The notes under the pieces are model-generated. The model was not told where the DNA came from and made no database searches. It saw only the letters and a program-made list of their open reading frames with translations. DNA of 64,000 nt from CAWEPK01 sp963835595 (lineage in GTDB: Bacteria; Desulfobacterota; Syntrophorhabdia; Syntrophorhabdales; WCHB1-27). The stretch is taken from assembly GCA_963835595.1 (NCBI GenBank), contig CAWIGL010000003.1, forward strand, positions 62,001 to 126,000. The letters run 5' to 3'. The number at the start of each line of letters is the position of its first letter. Within the stretch, counting starts at the first letter, position 1. Shown here in pieces: positions 13,607 through 22,175 of this stretch. The translations under genes and the position numbers were made by a program.

Positions 13607-14263
13607 GTGAAAACGTTCGTTTGTTTATTCGCATTCCTATTGGTTCTGTTTTCTGCCGGGCGGATGGACGTGTGCGCTGAGAACGCTTTTTCGCTCGGTT
13701 ACGGGTTTGCCGCGTGGAACGTCGGAAGACCGGCCTTCAAGGTCGAGGGCGACAGGCGATACGACTTCGTCCAGGCAACCTATATGTATGAAAGGCCTTT
13801 CTTGTGGAAGGGACTCAAGCTGCTCGTGGAGCCTTTCGCGTCGTACGTCCCGGACCCTGCCAGCGGTACCGACTTCGGCGTCGGGTTGGGGTTCAAGTAC
13901 TACCTCTTCGGGACGCACGAAGACGGCTTCTACCTGATGGGAGGGACGGGCGTGGCTTACAGCACCATCGGCTTCCACGAGCAGGGGACGCACCTTTTCG
14001 TCATAGGCCAGGGAGGGATCGGCTACAGGTTCGGGAGGTTTTTCGTCGAGAACAGGTTCCGCCATTTCTCGAACGGGCATTCGGCGAGTCCCAACTGGTC
14101 GATCAACGCGAACGTCATCATCGGCAGGGATGTATTTCTGAGCGGTAGCGCCGGGCGTTACTCCAAGCGCTGCCAGACGGTCGTCCTGCCGAGCAGGCTT
14201 ATGCCGAAATACCCCCTCACGTGCAGGCGGCCCTTGCTGTCGAGCCTGATGATGCCCTTGTAG
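13607..14263 (+). CDS. PagL-like lipid A 3-O-deacylase (acyloxyacyl hydrolase family)
   Basis: Starts at GTG 13607 behind GGAGG. It has a signal peptide (FVCLFAFLLVLFSAG) and an outer-membrane beta-barrel body with alternating aromatic residues. The PagL active-site region is FVENRFRHFSNGHS followed by PNWSINANVIIG, containing the conserved His-Ser pair. PagL removes the 3-position acyl chain from lipid A. Usual length is about 170-190 residues. Here the frame runs on to 14263 over the end of the convergent DUF2147 gene and the last part (after DVFLS, near 14145) looks non-native, so a frame error or a lost stop near 14150 is likely. Confidence 0.75.
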   Translation: MKTFVCLFAFLLVLFSAGRMDVCAENAFSLGYGFAAWNVGRPAFKVEGDRRYDFVQATYMYERPFLWKGLKLLVEPFASYVPDPASGTDFGVGLGFKYYLFGTHEDGFYLMGGTGVAYSTIGFHEQGTHLFVIGQGGIGYRFGRFFVENRFRHFSNGHSASPNWSINANVIIGRDVFLSGSAGRYSKRCQTVVLPSRLMPKYPLTCRRPLLSSLMMPL

Positions 14264-14592
14264 CTCTTTCCGTCCGTCGGGTCGTAAAGCGTGCCGCCCC
14301 TCCATTCACGGCCGTTGAACCGGAAATCGCGCACTATGATCATCCCTACCCTGGGTGCCTCGTGCATCTTCGGCCCGTGGCTGTCGCCAGGCTTGTCGTC
14401 GTCTTTGAGCCAGGACAGCCTGCCGAAATATCTGCCGTCCTGTTTGTAGATCTCGACATGGGCGTCCTTCTCCTCGACGACCCACGTGCCCAGTATGGCG
14501 TCTGCGGCAGGGTCGCCGGCGAGGCAGGGCGCTGCACCCCCCGATGCGAGGGCGAGGCACAGGAAGAAGGAAAGAGCGGCCAGGAGCTTCAC
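14158..14592 (-). CDS. DUF2147 family exported protein
   Basis: 144 residues from GTG 14592. It has a cleavable signal peptide (LLAALSFFLCLALASGGAAPCLA; a Cys near the end leaves a lipoprotein possible), then the DUF2147 body: ILGTWVVEEKDAHVEIYK, GRYFGRLSWL, a GGTLYDPTDGKSYKG segment and a final GISLLGRTTVWQR. DUF2147 proteins are small periplasmic proteins of unknown function. The start overlaps the stop of the upstream aminotransferase-like gene by four bases, so the two are probably co-transcribed. It converges on pagL. Confidence 0.85.
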   Translation of the reverse strand: MKLLAALSFFLCLALASGGAAPCLAGDPAADAILGTWVVEEKDAHVEIYKQDGRYFGRLSWLKDDDKPGDSHGPKMHEAPRVGMIIVRDFRFNGREWRGGTLYDPTDGKSYKGIIRLDSKGRLHVRGYFGISLLGRTTVWQRLE

Positions 14593-15614
14593 GGCCCGGC
14601 GATTGGCGCCAGGGCCCGTGCAAGCGCCCTTGCGAACCGCGCGTTCTCCCGCCGCCTGCGCAGAGGTACGCGTAGATATCTCTTCCCGTCTTCCTCGAAG
14701 ATATCTATGAGCACATTTCTTTCGAGGAGCCGCTGCCGGAGCTCGTCCGCATTCTTCCGGACGGCTGCGAGAAGGAAGTTGCAGGGCGTCTCGATAGGCG
14801 CGACCCCCTCGATGCCGGCAAGCCTTGCCGCCATATATGTCCTCTCGGATGCAAGGAATTCCGCCGTCCTTCGCGCAAAGCCCGCGTCGCGCAGGGAGGC
14901 GAGGGCGCCTGCCGCCGCCACGATGTTCATCGGGCCAGGGTCGACGGCGTCCCCGATGCGTCCGCACGTCTCCCTGCTTCCTATGGCGTATCCGAGACGG
15001 AGTCCCGCCAGGGCATGGAAGAGCGAAAAGGTCCGCAGGATAACGACATTGGGGGACTGCGCGGCCCTTGCGAGCGGCGATTCGACGGATGCGAAACCGG
15101 CAAGGGCCTCGTCGATGACGAGGACCGCCTGCGATCCAGCGACGGCGTCTATTATGCGATCCAGCGCGCTGCCTTCCGCGACCGTTCCGGTGAGCGGGTG
15201 CGGGTTTGGCAGGAAAAGGGCGTCGACGCCCTGCGCGGCTGCGGCGAGCGCCTCTGCGTCGAGGGAGAAGCGCCGGTCTGCGTGCAGGGGGAATGGGACG
15301 ACCTCCGCACCGTGGCGTGCGGCGAGCTGCGCGTAATGCGGGGGCAGGGGGGACGGGGCGAGGAGCCTGCCCGGCCGGTAGGCCGCCATGAGCATATCGA
15401 GTATCTGCGCAGAGCCGTGGCCGAACAGGATGTTCTCCGGCTTGATATGCTCCTTCTTTGTGAGGAAGCCACGCAGGCGGCGCGTTTGGGGGTCCGGGCG
15501 CAGGTGCGCGTCTTTGAGGGCCTTCCGCATGGCGTGCCTTGCCTTCCCTGAAGGGCCGACAGGGTTGGACAGGAGCGTGAAATCGAGAAGGGGGCCGGTG
15601 GTGAGCTTGTCCAT
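14589..15614 (-). CDS. CobD/HisC-like fold-type I PLP protein lacking the catalytic lysine
   Basis: About 341 residues from ATG 15614 (12 residues longer if the upstream start is used). The fold matches threonine-phosphate decarboxylase/histidinol-phosphate aminotransferase: FTLLSNPVGPSG start, ENILFGHGSAQILD, VLVIDEALAGF and HALAGLRLGYAIG. In the Schiff-base motif the normal Ser-Lys is Ser-Leu (RTFSLFHALAGLR, codons TCG-CTC), and the NNPTG motif reads HPLTG, so the PLP-binding Lys and Asn are both absent. It may be a non-catalytic or repurposed homologue. It is coupled to DUF2147 and close to cobA-hemD, which hints at tetrapyrrole metabolism but does not prove it. Confidence 0.8.
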   Translation of the reverse strand: MDKLTTGPLLDFTLLSNPVGPSGKARHAMRKALKDAHLRPDPQTRRLRGFLTKKEHIKPENILFGHGSAQILDMLMAAYRPGRLLAPSPLPPHYAQLAARHGAEVVPFPLHADRRFSLDAEALAAAAQGVDALFLPNPHPLTGTVAEGSALDRIIDAVAGSQAVLVIDEALAGFASVESPLARAAQSPNVVILRTFSLFHALAGLRLGYAIGSRETCGRIGDAVDPGPMNIVAAAGALASLRDAGFARRTAEFLASERTYMAARLAGIEGVAPIETPCNFLLAAVRKNADELRQRLLERNVLIDIFEEDGKRYLRVPLRRRRENARFARALARALAPIAGP

Positions 15615-15685
15615 GCCATTATTGGACAGTCTCCGGCAGGCGCGTGTCAAGCTAAAAGCTCAAAAAACGCCCGGATAGGGCGGGG

Positions 15686-16738
15686 CTAGCACCAGTTGTC
15701 CGTCTGCGGCTGGGGGAGCTGGTAGGACTTGAGGTGCTCGATATAGCGGTTGAAGCCGTCATCCCCGTTCTTTTCGATCTCCTCGATCTGCGGCAGCGCC
15801 TGGGCCAGGACGGACCGGTCCTTTACGATGTCGAGGGGATAGCGGTAATACCCGGAGCGCTGGAGGAGGATGTAGACCTGCTTTTCCTTCTTCGGGAGGG
15901 CGAGGAAGTCGTCGAGGAGCTTCAGCATCGCCGCCTTTTTCTCGTCGAGCAAGCCGTCCACCTCCATCAGGAGGTTGAGGCTGAAGTCATTCGATGAGAA
16001 ATAGCTGTGCATCTCGTCGAGGTTTTCGACGAGCAGCCTGATCTCTCCGACGATCTCGTCGTCTGCCATCGGCACGAACGTCCCCTCCCGCACCATCTTC
16101 TGCATGGGCGAGGCGGGGTGCATGGCGAAGGTCCTTACCCTTATGAAATGGGGGCGTATCTGGTTGAGCACTGCCGCAGTCTCGCGGGCGTGCTCCGTGC
16201 TTAGGGACCGGCCGCCGATGCCGGGCATGATATACTCGGACAGTTCCAGGCCCGCGTCCATGACGTGCCTGCCGCCGGTCACGATCTCCTCCGGGGTCAG
16301 CCCCTTCTTTATGAGCTGGAGCACGCCGGCCGCGCCGCTCTCCATGCCCGCGTGGACCCTGGTGAGGCCCGCTTCCCTGAGCTTTACGAGGTCTTCGACG
16401 CTTTTCCGCTTGAGCGTCCTCGCCCGCGCGTAAGTCGTGATCCTGTCGATCTTAGGGAATTTCTCCCGCAGGTATTCGAGTATGGCGACCATGTCGTCAG
16501 TGGGCAGGATGAGGCTGTCGGCGTCCTGGAGGAAGACCGAGCTGATGCGGCCGTAGCCCTTGTACCTGTCGGCCATGGCGTCGATGTCCTTCTTCACTTC
16601 CTCGACGGACCTCTTTGAGAACTTCACCCCCTTGTAAGCGGGGCAGAAGAGGCACTGGTTCCAGGGGCAGTTGCGCGTCACCCTCACCAGCAGGCTCGCC
16701 GCCTCGCTCGGCGGCCTTATAACTCCCTGCTCATACAT
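15686..16738 (-). CDS. Radical SAM protein of unknown substrate
   Basis: 350 residues, intact. The cluster motif is in RVTRNCPWNQCLFCP, a CX4CX2C spacing instead of the usual CX3CX2C. It is followed by the DADSLILPTDD and ITTYARARTL strands and the VHAGMESGAAGVL Gly-rich SAM-binding segment, so the family is COG1032-like radical SAM. The C-terminal third (SYFSSNDFSLNLLMEVDG to the end) is helical and contains no further cysteine cluster except a terminal Trp-Cys. No substrate can be named. It lies between the CobD-like gene and the sigma factor, both on the same strand. Confidence 0.8.
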   Translation of the reverse strand: MYEQGVIRPPSEAASLLVRVTRNCPWNQCLFCPAYKGVKFSKRSVEEVKKDIDAMADRYKGYGRISSVFLQDADSLILPTDDMVAILEYLREKFPKIDRITTYARARTLKRKSVEDLVKLREAGLTRVHAGMESGAAGVLQLIKKGLTPEEIVTGGRHVMDAGLELSEYIMPGIGGRSLSTEHARETAAVLNQIRPHFIRVRTFAMHPASPMQKMVREGTFVPMADDEIVGEIRLLVENLDEMHSYFSSNDFSLNLLMEVDGLLDEKKAAMLKLLDDFLALPKKEKQVYILLQRSGYYRYPLDIVKDRSVLAQALPQIEEIEKNGDDGFNRYIEHLKSYQLPQPQTDNWC

Positions 16739-16890
16739 GTCTCACCTGTCCTCGTTCGATTTCTCACTTATAACATAAACCGTTCGCCCCGCCATGCGCA
16801 ACTTTGGCGTGAGTGACGGACCTGTAATGACGGCGGGCAATGTGGGGTTGGGGGTGATGGTTTTCCCGGCCTTGCGGTAAAAAGGCGTCC

Positions 16891-17811
16891 CTACCGCTGC
16901 GCCCTGGCGGTGTCTGCGGCCCCTTCGGATGCTGCCTCGGTCCCGATAAGGAGCTTCGAGACCTTCGCGGAGACGACCTTTTCTATCTGCCGCGCCCGCT
17001 CGCGCGATATGTTGAAATGGTCGCCTATCTCCTGGAGCGTAACCGGCTCGTCGGTCATGATGCGGTGCTCGAAGATGTAAAGCTCCCTTTCGTTGAGCGC
17101 CTGCTTGAACTCTGCGATCTTCCGGGAGGCAATCTTTTTCTTTTCCCTCTCCTCGACCATCTCTTCGACGTTCCCGTCCGACTTGACCATGTCCATCATC
17201 GTCTCTTCGCCGTCCTCATAGAGGGGCTGGTCGAGGGATACGTCCGTCATGGAGAGCCTTTTTTCCATGTCTTCCACGTCGGCCTGCGTGACATCCAGGT
17301 TGCGCGCCAGAAGCTGCGGCGCGGGCAGCACGCCCTTGGCCTCCAGCCTCCTTTTCTCCTTTTCGAGGCCGTAGAAAAGCTTCTTCTGGCTGTCCGTTGT
17401 GCCGACCTTGACCATGCTCCAGTTGTTTCGGATATATTTCAGGATGTAGGCCCTGATCCAGAACGAGGCATACGTCGAGAACTTCGTCCCCTTGTAAGGG
17501 TTGTATTTCTTCACCGCCTGCATCAGGCCGATGTTGCCCTCCTGGATGAGGTCGCGCACGTTCACGTAGGTGTTGTAATAGCCTAGGGCGATCTTCACCA
17601 CGAGCTTGAGGTTCGACAGGACGAGCAGGCGGGCGGCCTCCTTGTCCTTCTCGTTGAACACCTTATCCGCAAGCTTTCTTTCCTCTGCCCTGGTGAGGAG
17701 GGGATACCGCGAGATCTCCGCAAGGTACTGCTTGAGGGGGTCGAAACTGGCGGGAAGGGCTCTCTTCTCCGCCGGCATCTCTTCTCTTTCGATTCTTTCA
17801 ATCTCTTCCAT
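16891..17811 (-). CDS. rpoH: RpoH-like (sigma-32 family) RNA polymerase sigma factor
   Basis: About 306 residues from ATG 17811 (TTG 17847 is possible). Region 1.2/2 is complete: LSNLKLVVKIALGYYN, VRDLIQEGNIGLMQAVKKYNP, FSTYASFWIRAYILKYIRNNW. Region 2.4 is followed by QKKLFYGLEKEK, which corresponds to the RpoH box, and region 4 ends with an HTH (LQEIGDHFNISRERARQIEK). There is no long region 1.1, so it is not RpoD. It probably directs heat-shock transcription, although the dnaK promoter in this window looks like a sigma-70 promoter. A C-terminal Ala-rich tail is extra. Confidence 0.85.
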   Translation of the reverse strand: MEEIERIEREEMPAEKRALPASFDPLKQYLAEISRYPLLTRAEERKLADKVFNEKDKEAARLLVLSNLKLVVKIALGYYNTYVNVRDLIQEGNIGLMQAVKKYNPYKGTKFSTYASFWIRAYILKYIRNNWSMVKVGTTDSQKKLFYGLEKEKRRLEAKGVLPAPQLLARNLDVTQADVEDMEKRLSMTDVSLDQPLYEDGEETMMDMVKSDGNVEEMVEEREKKKIASRKIAEFKQALNERELYIFEHRIMTDEPVTLQEIGDHFNISRERARQIEKVVSAKVSKLLIGTEAASEGAADTARAQR

Positions 17812-17873
17812 AGACAATAAAGTAACATGTCGCCGCCGGCCGTTCAACTCTTAGGTAGAGGATAGCGGCTGTG

Positions 17874-17945
17874 TCTGAGGCGCACCTTTCGCGTCGCGCT
17901 GCGGGCCGAGCGCTCCGACGTACCAAAAAGTACGCCTCCGCGCAT
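17874..17945 (-). repeat. Diverged member of the GTAC-type dispersed repeat
   Basis: Read on the minus strand it has GTAC-N7-GTACG (the plus strand reads GACGTAC-CAAAA-AGTACG), GTCG, a Cys/Ala-rich CG stretch and a CGCGAAAGG segment in the same order as the better-matched copies at 32363-32488 and 44034-44165. The rest of 17812-18298 shows no gene. Confidence 0.45.
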
Positions 17946-18298
17946 CAACCCTTGCGCTTCACCGGGGCACCCGGACGGCCAATCGGCGGGTCGTGCATCC
18001 TCATACGCAGCCGCTTCCTGCCCAGCACATCCATAGCCCCTTAAGGGTGACTGTGACTGCTTATCAGCACATCAAGTCCCATAATATAACCGCCGTCTTT
18101 ATATCCCAACTATGTACAGAGCGCGCCGCATGGCGCGATTCCGCCACAGGCGCGAGTCCAGCCGCCCGTAGTCCGACCGCATTTTACTCTCGCAAGAGCC
18201 GCAGCGCAGGGGAAAGATAGAGTTGCTGAAAGGCGGGGTTTTATTCCCGCCTTTCAGCGAAGCGGGGAAATGGGGAGGGGACATGGCACGAAGCCATG

Positions 18299-18979
18299 TC
18301 AAGTAGGCGTTTTTGCAGCGGCCTGGGCTGCGGACGCCACGACCTGCAAATCGTGGATCCTGTTCATCCAGCCCTTCATGTATCGCGCATACCTGTCCGG
18401 CCTCATCCGGCCGAGGCGCGCGTAACGCGCGGAGCGCATCTGAAGGTAGGCGTCCGCATCGCCCCCCGACGCCCGGAGTATCTTGCGCGCTGCGGCGGGG
18501 CTGTTCATATACGTGTCGAAATGGACGACGGCGAGCCTGGGCGGCAGCGCCTGGGCGCCCGATTCGGCCCAGAGCTTTTTGTAGATGCCTTCGGCTTGCG
18601 CCCGCGACATATTCCTGACGCTTCCCTGATAACCGAAGCGCTCGGCGGTTGACTGGCGTATCCCGTACCTGGACGACTCGCCCCCTCCATCGACCGCCAC
18701 GTATGCGCTCCCCTCGTGGTCGAGGACAAAGCGGAGCGCCGCTTTCATCGTGTCGCTCCCTGGGGTGGAAAGGGCGTCGGGGCGGATGAGGGCGTTCAGG
18801 TTGTTTTGGCCGGTCAGCGTGCCGTCCGCCGTCCGGAGGTTCTGTCCGCCCATCTGCGCCAGGCACTTCGCCAGGAGGCCGATAAAGGCGCCCGCGTCGC
18901 CGGCAGCCGGGACGGGCGGCCTGTCGATTGCCGTCCCTTCCTGGTCGGCAAATGGGGAAAACCCTGTAATAATTATCAC
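18299..18979 (-). CDS. GH108-family N-acetylmuramidase-like protein
   Basis: 226 residues from GTG 18979 behind GGAGAAGG. A Gly/Ala-rich N-terminal segment (1-80) contains LLAKCLAQMGGQNLR, which resembles rod-binding or secretion-activator leader regions. It is followed by a GH108 lysozyme-like domain: ALRFVLDHEGSAYV with the catalytic Glu, GGGESSRYGIRQSTAERFGY, then a FDTYMNSPAAARKIL helix and a YARLGRMRPDRYARYMKGW tail. These enzymes cut peptidoglycan and occur as phage endolysins or secretion/flagellar helpers. No phage gene is adjacent, and no signal peptide is present, as in many GH108 proteins. Confidence 0.8.
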   Translation of the reverse strand: MIIITGFSPFADQEGTAIDRPPVPAAGDAGAFIGLLAKCLAQMGGQNLRTADGTLTGQNNLNALIRPDALSTPGSDTMKAALRFVLDHEGSAYVAVDGGGESSRYGIRQSTAERFGYQGSVRNMSRAQAEGIYKKLWAESGAQALPPRLAVVHFDTYMNSPAAARKILRASGGDADAYLQMRSARYARLGRMRPDRYARYMKGWMNRIHDLQVVASAAQAAAKTPT

Positions 18980-19204
18980 TTGGCCTTCTCCATTGGTTCC
19001 ATTATACCTACCGGTTTTGCAATGCCTGTGCCAGAGAAGGCACGCCCCCTTGCCCGCATCGTTTCAGCCCCTTATAGCGGGGAGAATCGAGACACTTGGG
19101 CGCGCCGGGCGTAGCCTTGCGGCCGAGAGACGCAAGAAAGGACGAGGGGAAAATGACGCGGACCGTCATAAAACCGTCATGCGCCTGCCGTAGGCGCAAA
19201 ATTC

Positions 19205-19233
19205 TTGGCTGCCTGGGGCGCTTCTGTTATAAT
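19205..19233 (+). promoter_or_regulatory. Promoter of the QueG-like gene
   Basis: TTGGCT (19205-19210) and a perfect TATAAT (19228-19233) are 17 bases apart. The rest of 18980-19295 holds no gene that I can support. Confidence 0.65.
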
Positions 19234-19295
19234 ATAGGCTAGACGTATGTTCCATCCGGTATCGTTAAGCCCCAAAAGGACTAAGGAGTCCCGCT

Positions 19296-20179
19296 ATGCC
19301 GACAAAAGACCGGTTCAGCCTATCAGCATGGATAGAGGAGTCTGTCAGGGACTTTGCGAAATCCCCGGAGAACAGCCTTCGCAACAAAGAGAATGAGCCT
19401 GCCTTCGATATGCCGTTAGTCGGTTTCTCAAGCGGGGCCGATCCCCTCTACGCAAAGATCAAGGAGATGATAGGGCCTTTCTTCTGGACGCCCCTGCGAG
19501 ATATTCAGCCGGACCTTCCCCGACCTCTGGATCACGGCCGACCAGCTTACCGTCATCTCCTGGGTGCTGCCCATGACGCGCGCGACGAAGGCGGATAACG
19601 AGGAAGGAGAAGGTTTACACCTCTGAGCGCTGGTACCGGGCGAGGAGGTTCGGGGAGGAGTTCAACGTCAAGCTCCGCAGCCATGTCGCGGCCAAGCTGA
19701 CCGAGGCGGGCTACCAGGCGGTCGCCCCCCAAAATTCGCCTGCATGGTCCATGAAAATGTCCGAAAAGTACGGCATGGCCTCGTGCTGGTCGGAGAGGCA
19801 CGCGGCCTTCGTCTCCGGGCTGGGCACTTTCGGCCTGTGCGACGGGCTGATTACGCCTGTCGGGAAGGCCATGCGGTGCGGGTCCGTCATAGCGCGCCTC
19901 TCCGTGCCGCCCACGCCCCGGCCCTACGACGACTACCACGCGTACTGCCTCTTCTTCTCGCAAGGCCAATGCGGCAAGTGCATCGGGCGCTGCCCGGTCG
20001 GGGCGATCACCGAAGCAGGGCACGACAAGCTGAAATGCAAGGAGTACATCGAGACGGTCCAGACGGCCCATGCCAAAGAGGCATACGGCCTGGAGGCATA
20101 CGGCTGCGGCCTGTGCCAGACGAAAGTCCCTTGCGAATCGAGGATACCCTCCGTCAAGGCGAAGGACGATCCCGCCTAG
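19296..20179 (+). CDS. QueG-like 4Fe-4S protein (COG1600)
   Basis: Starts at ATG 19296 behind AAGGAG. The C-terminal part carries two iron-sulfur motifs, CGKCIGRCPVGAI and CGLCQTKVPC, preceded by SGLGTFGLCDGLITP. Together these resemble epoxyqueuosine reductase-like proteins of anaerobes, which are usually not true QueG and act as redox proteins of unknown substrate. Two frame breaks, near 19498 and 19603, each fit one inserted base. Removing them joins LWITADQLTVISWVLPMTR and SERWYRARRFGEEF into one product of about 293 residues. The protein is probably functional in the cell. Confidence 0.78.
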
Positions 20180-20285
20180 CGCATAACCTTTCTGGCAGCG
20201 CACATTTTCCGGGCTTATATTAGTTATATCTTCCGGCTGATAAGGGTTTGAGCCCGAAAACCGACACCGGGATCAAGGAGGGAGT

Positions 20286-20849
20286 ATGTATAATGCGAAG
20301 GACTATACCAAGCTGATAGGGATGGAAGGTTTCAGCGATACATTGCTCAACAACCATTTCACCCTTTACCAGGGCTACGTGGCCAATACGAACAAGCTCT
20401 TCGACATATTCGGCCAGCTCAAGGATTTCTCGACGCCCGAGTTCGCGGAGCTGCACCGCAGGCTGGGGTGGGAGTTCAACGGCATGAGGCTGCACGAGTA
20501 CTACTTCGAGAACCTCGGCGGCAAGGGGGTCGAGAAGGACGGCAAGCTGGCGAAGAAGCTGGCCGAGGACTTCGGGAGCCTCGATGCGTGGGAGAAGGAC
20601 TTCCGCGCGGTCGGCGCCATGCGGGGCATCGGCTGGGCCGCCCTTTACCAGGACATCACGAACGGCAAGCTGATCAATTTCTGGATCAACGAGCACGACC
20701 AGGGCCACCCTTCGAGCTGCGCCCTGATCCTCGTCATGGACGTCTTCGAGCACGCGTTCATGATCGATTACGGCACGAAGAAGGCCGGATACATCGACGC
20801 CTTCTTCAAGAACGTCAACTGGAAGGCAGCGGAGGCGCGGCTCAGATAG
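20286..20849 (+). CDS. sodB: Superoxide dismutase, Fe/Mn family
   Basis: Cytoplasmic dismutation of superoxide to oxygen and peroxide. 187 residues, intact, start ATG 20286 behind GGAGGG. The four metal ligands are visible: His in LLNNHFTLYQGYV, His in MRLHEYYFENLGG, and Asp and His in VMDVFEHAFMIDYG. It is slightly shorter and more divergent than E. coli SodB, matching the short lineage found in anaerobes. The metal cannot be decided from sequence alone. A strong terminator follows, so it is monocistronic. Confidence 0.92.
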   Translation: MYNAKDYTKLIGMEGFSDTLLNNHFTLYQGYVANTNKLFDIFGQLKDFSTPEFAELHRRLGWEFNGMRLHEYYFENLGGKGVEKDGKLAKKLAEDFGSLDAWEKDFRAVGAMRGIGWAALYQDITNGKLINFWINEHDQGHPSSCALILVMDVFEHAFMIDYGTKKAGYIDAFFKNVNWKAAEARLR

Positions 20850-20870
20850 CGCTTCGCGCCTAACGATGAC

Positions 20871-20907
20871 GCCGGACGGGGCAAGCCTGGCCCGTCCGGC
20901 CTTTTTT
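20871..20907 (+). terminator. Terminator of the sod gene
   Basis: GCCGGACGGG (20871-20880) pairs with CCCGTCCGGC (20891-20900), followed by TTTTTT. Confidence 0.9.
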
Positions 20908-20975
20908 CGCCATCTCATCGCCCCGCCGGCGCCTGATTATAATAACGTGATGCCCAGCGCTGCCCGAAAGAGGCC

Positions 20976-21440
20976 TTACGGCTTCGTCGCCCAGAAGCCG
21001 TAGACGAGATCGACGAGCGCCGCCATGCTGTCGCCGTGAAGCACCTTCGTGATGGCGGCCTGCGAGGTGCCGCCGAGCATCGCGTTTACTTCGTCGGCCG
21101 CGTGAGTCTCCGATATGAGTAGGGCCGGTATGTCCAGGGCGTAAGCGAAGCCGAGCTCGAAGGCGACGCCCATGTCTACATGGTCCACGGCTGCGATCAC
21201 GACGAAGCAGCCCTCCATCAGGCGGCAGCAGACCGACGCGATGGCGGTCGAATAGCGCGTCCTGTGCTCGCTTATGTCCTCCACGCTCGGCGCGTACTCG
21301 AAGGGATCGACGACCTCGGGCGTCGGCGCCCCTTTCTCCAGGTGCTTCTTCTCGACCGCGACGCGGAAGGTTTCGAGGAAGCGCGCCTTGAATTCCCTTT
21401 GCGGGTCCGTAAATGCCGGGTGAGCGAAATAGATCTTCAT
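20976..21440 (-). CDS. Nucleoside 2-deoxyribosyltransferase-like protein
   Basis: 154 residues from ATG 21440. It shows the Rossmann-like N-terminus MKIYFAHPAF followed by a Phe-Lys-rich helix, a central DPFEY segment, and VVIAAVDHVDMGVAFELGFAYALDIPALL. In the last, the Asp-(x)n-Asp-x-Gly-x-x-x-Glu-x-Gly pattern is the nucleoside 2-deoxyribosyltransferase (PF05014) signature with its catalytic Glu. It may act in nucleotide salvage or hydrolysis. The smr gene ends 14 bases upstream on the same strand, so the two form an operon. Confidence 0.75.
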   Translation of the reverse strand: MKIYFAHPAFTDPQREFKARFLETFRVAVEKKHLEKGAPTPEVVDPFEYAPSVEDISEHRTRYSTAIASVCCRLMEGCFVVIAAVDHVDMGVAFELGFAYALDIPALLISETHAADEVNAMLGGTSQAAITKVLHGDSMAALVDLVYGFWATKP

Positions 21441-21454
21441 GCAGCCTTGCCCTC

Positions 21455-21760
21455 CTATCGTAAGGGGTCTTTGACCGAAAGCCCTACCTCCGTTGCGCCC
21501 CAGCCGCCCGTCTCCGGGCCGGCCAGACGGAACCACTCGACTGCCGGCAAGCGGCCGAGGACTGCGTGCACGGTCTCCCTGAGTTGGCCCGTGCCCTTTC
21601 CATGGACGATCCTGACCCGCGTTATTCCCCGCTCGCGGCACGCCTCAAGGTAATCGGCGACGAGCGCCTTCACCTCGCGGGGGTTGAAGGTGTGCAGGTC
21701 GAGGACCCCGTCGATGGGGTATTCGACTGCCTGCGGCTCGTCCGTCGGCTTGTCTCCCAT
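21455..21760 (-). CDS. Smr domain protein
   Basis: 101 residues from ATG 21760. It is a stand-alone Smr (MutS2 C-terminal-like) domain: VLDLHTFNPREV, then a LVADYLEACRERGITRVRI helix and strand, VHGKGTGQLRETVHAVL, and a Gly-rich end. Smr domains bind or nick nucleic acid, with DLH and HGxGxG as the conserved motifs. No MutS part is present. It is co-transcribed with the deoxyribosyltransferase-like gene. Confidence 0.88.
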   Translation of the reverse strand: MGDKPTDEPQAVEYPIDGVLDLHTFNPREVKALVADYLEACRERGITRVRIVHGKGTGQLRETVHAVLGRLPAVEWFRLAGPETGGWGATEVGLSVKDPLR

Positions 21761-22054
21761 GCGTATAGTATATAACCGAGACGGGCGGAAGGGCAAAAAG
21801 GCGAGAGGCGAGAGGCAAGAGGCAAATGCGGATGAACTCCGGCGGCTGGACTCGCGACGCTGCGCGGACCACCCGCATGCACGGTGGCACCTTTTCAGCA
21901 CGCCCTTTACCGTGCGGGTGCCCGGCAAACCGACTTTGAACTGATAGGGCTGCTACTTGCGCGAAGCGCGAGAAAGACGCGCTTCGCGCGCTGCGCGTAA
22001 CGCATCACCCCGCAGTTAGCTCTTATATATACTGCGGGGCAAACCTCCTCCGGC
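21761..22054. other. Gene-free stretch with strong inverted repeats
   Basis: No gene is seen. Perfect 12-base arms GCGCGAAGCGCG (21959-21970) and CGCGCTTCGCGC (21978-21989) flank a 7-base loop, and CCCCGCAGT (22008-22016) pairs with ACTGCGGGG (22031-22039). A short GAGAGGC tandem lies near 21800-21825. This marks the left edge of the accessory island. Confidence 0.6.
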
Positions 22055-22170
22055 CGCTGCCGCCGCTAACGGAATAAAGAACATATTGGAAGGCGGCGGT
22101 AAGAGCGGGCTATACTATATTTGTGGGGTGGGATATTAAGACGTTGATTCTACTATAGATTTTTAATATA
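22055..22170 (-). repeat. Cassette repeat A
   Basis: About 116 bases, highly similar to 22816-22934 and in its core to 23749-23839. The core is an imperfect palindrome (CCGCCGC ... GCGGCGG) followed, in plus orientation, by AAGAGCGGGCTATACTATAT and GGGATATTAAGACGTTGATT segments. On the minus strand it begins six bases after the relE stop. Confidence 0.8.
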
Positions 22171-22175
22171 GCGTG

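Noticed and set aside
14158..14967. Longer start for the DUF2147 gene, extending over the CobD-like gene
   Set aside because: The added N-terminus lies wholly inside the neighbouring gene and precedes the signal peptide. GTG 14592 puts the signal peptide at the very start.
19296..20179. True epoxyqueuosine reductase QueG
   Set aside because: The second iron-sulfur motif and the overall layout fit the broader COG1600 group. No tRNA-modification partner is adjacent, so only 'QueG-like' is claimed.
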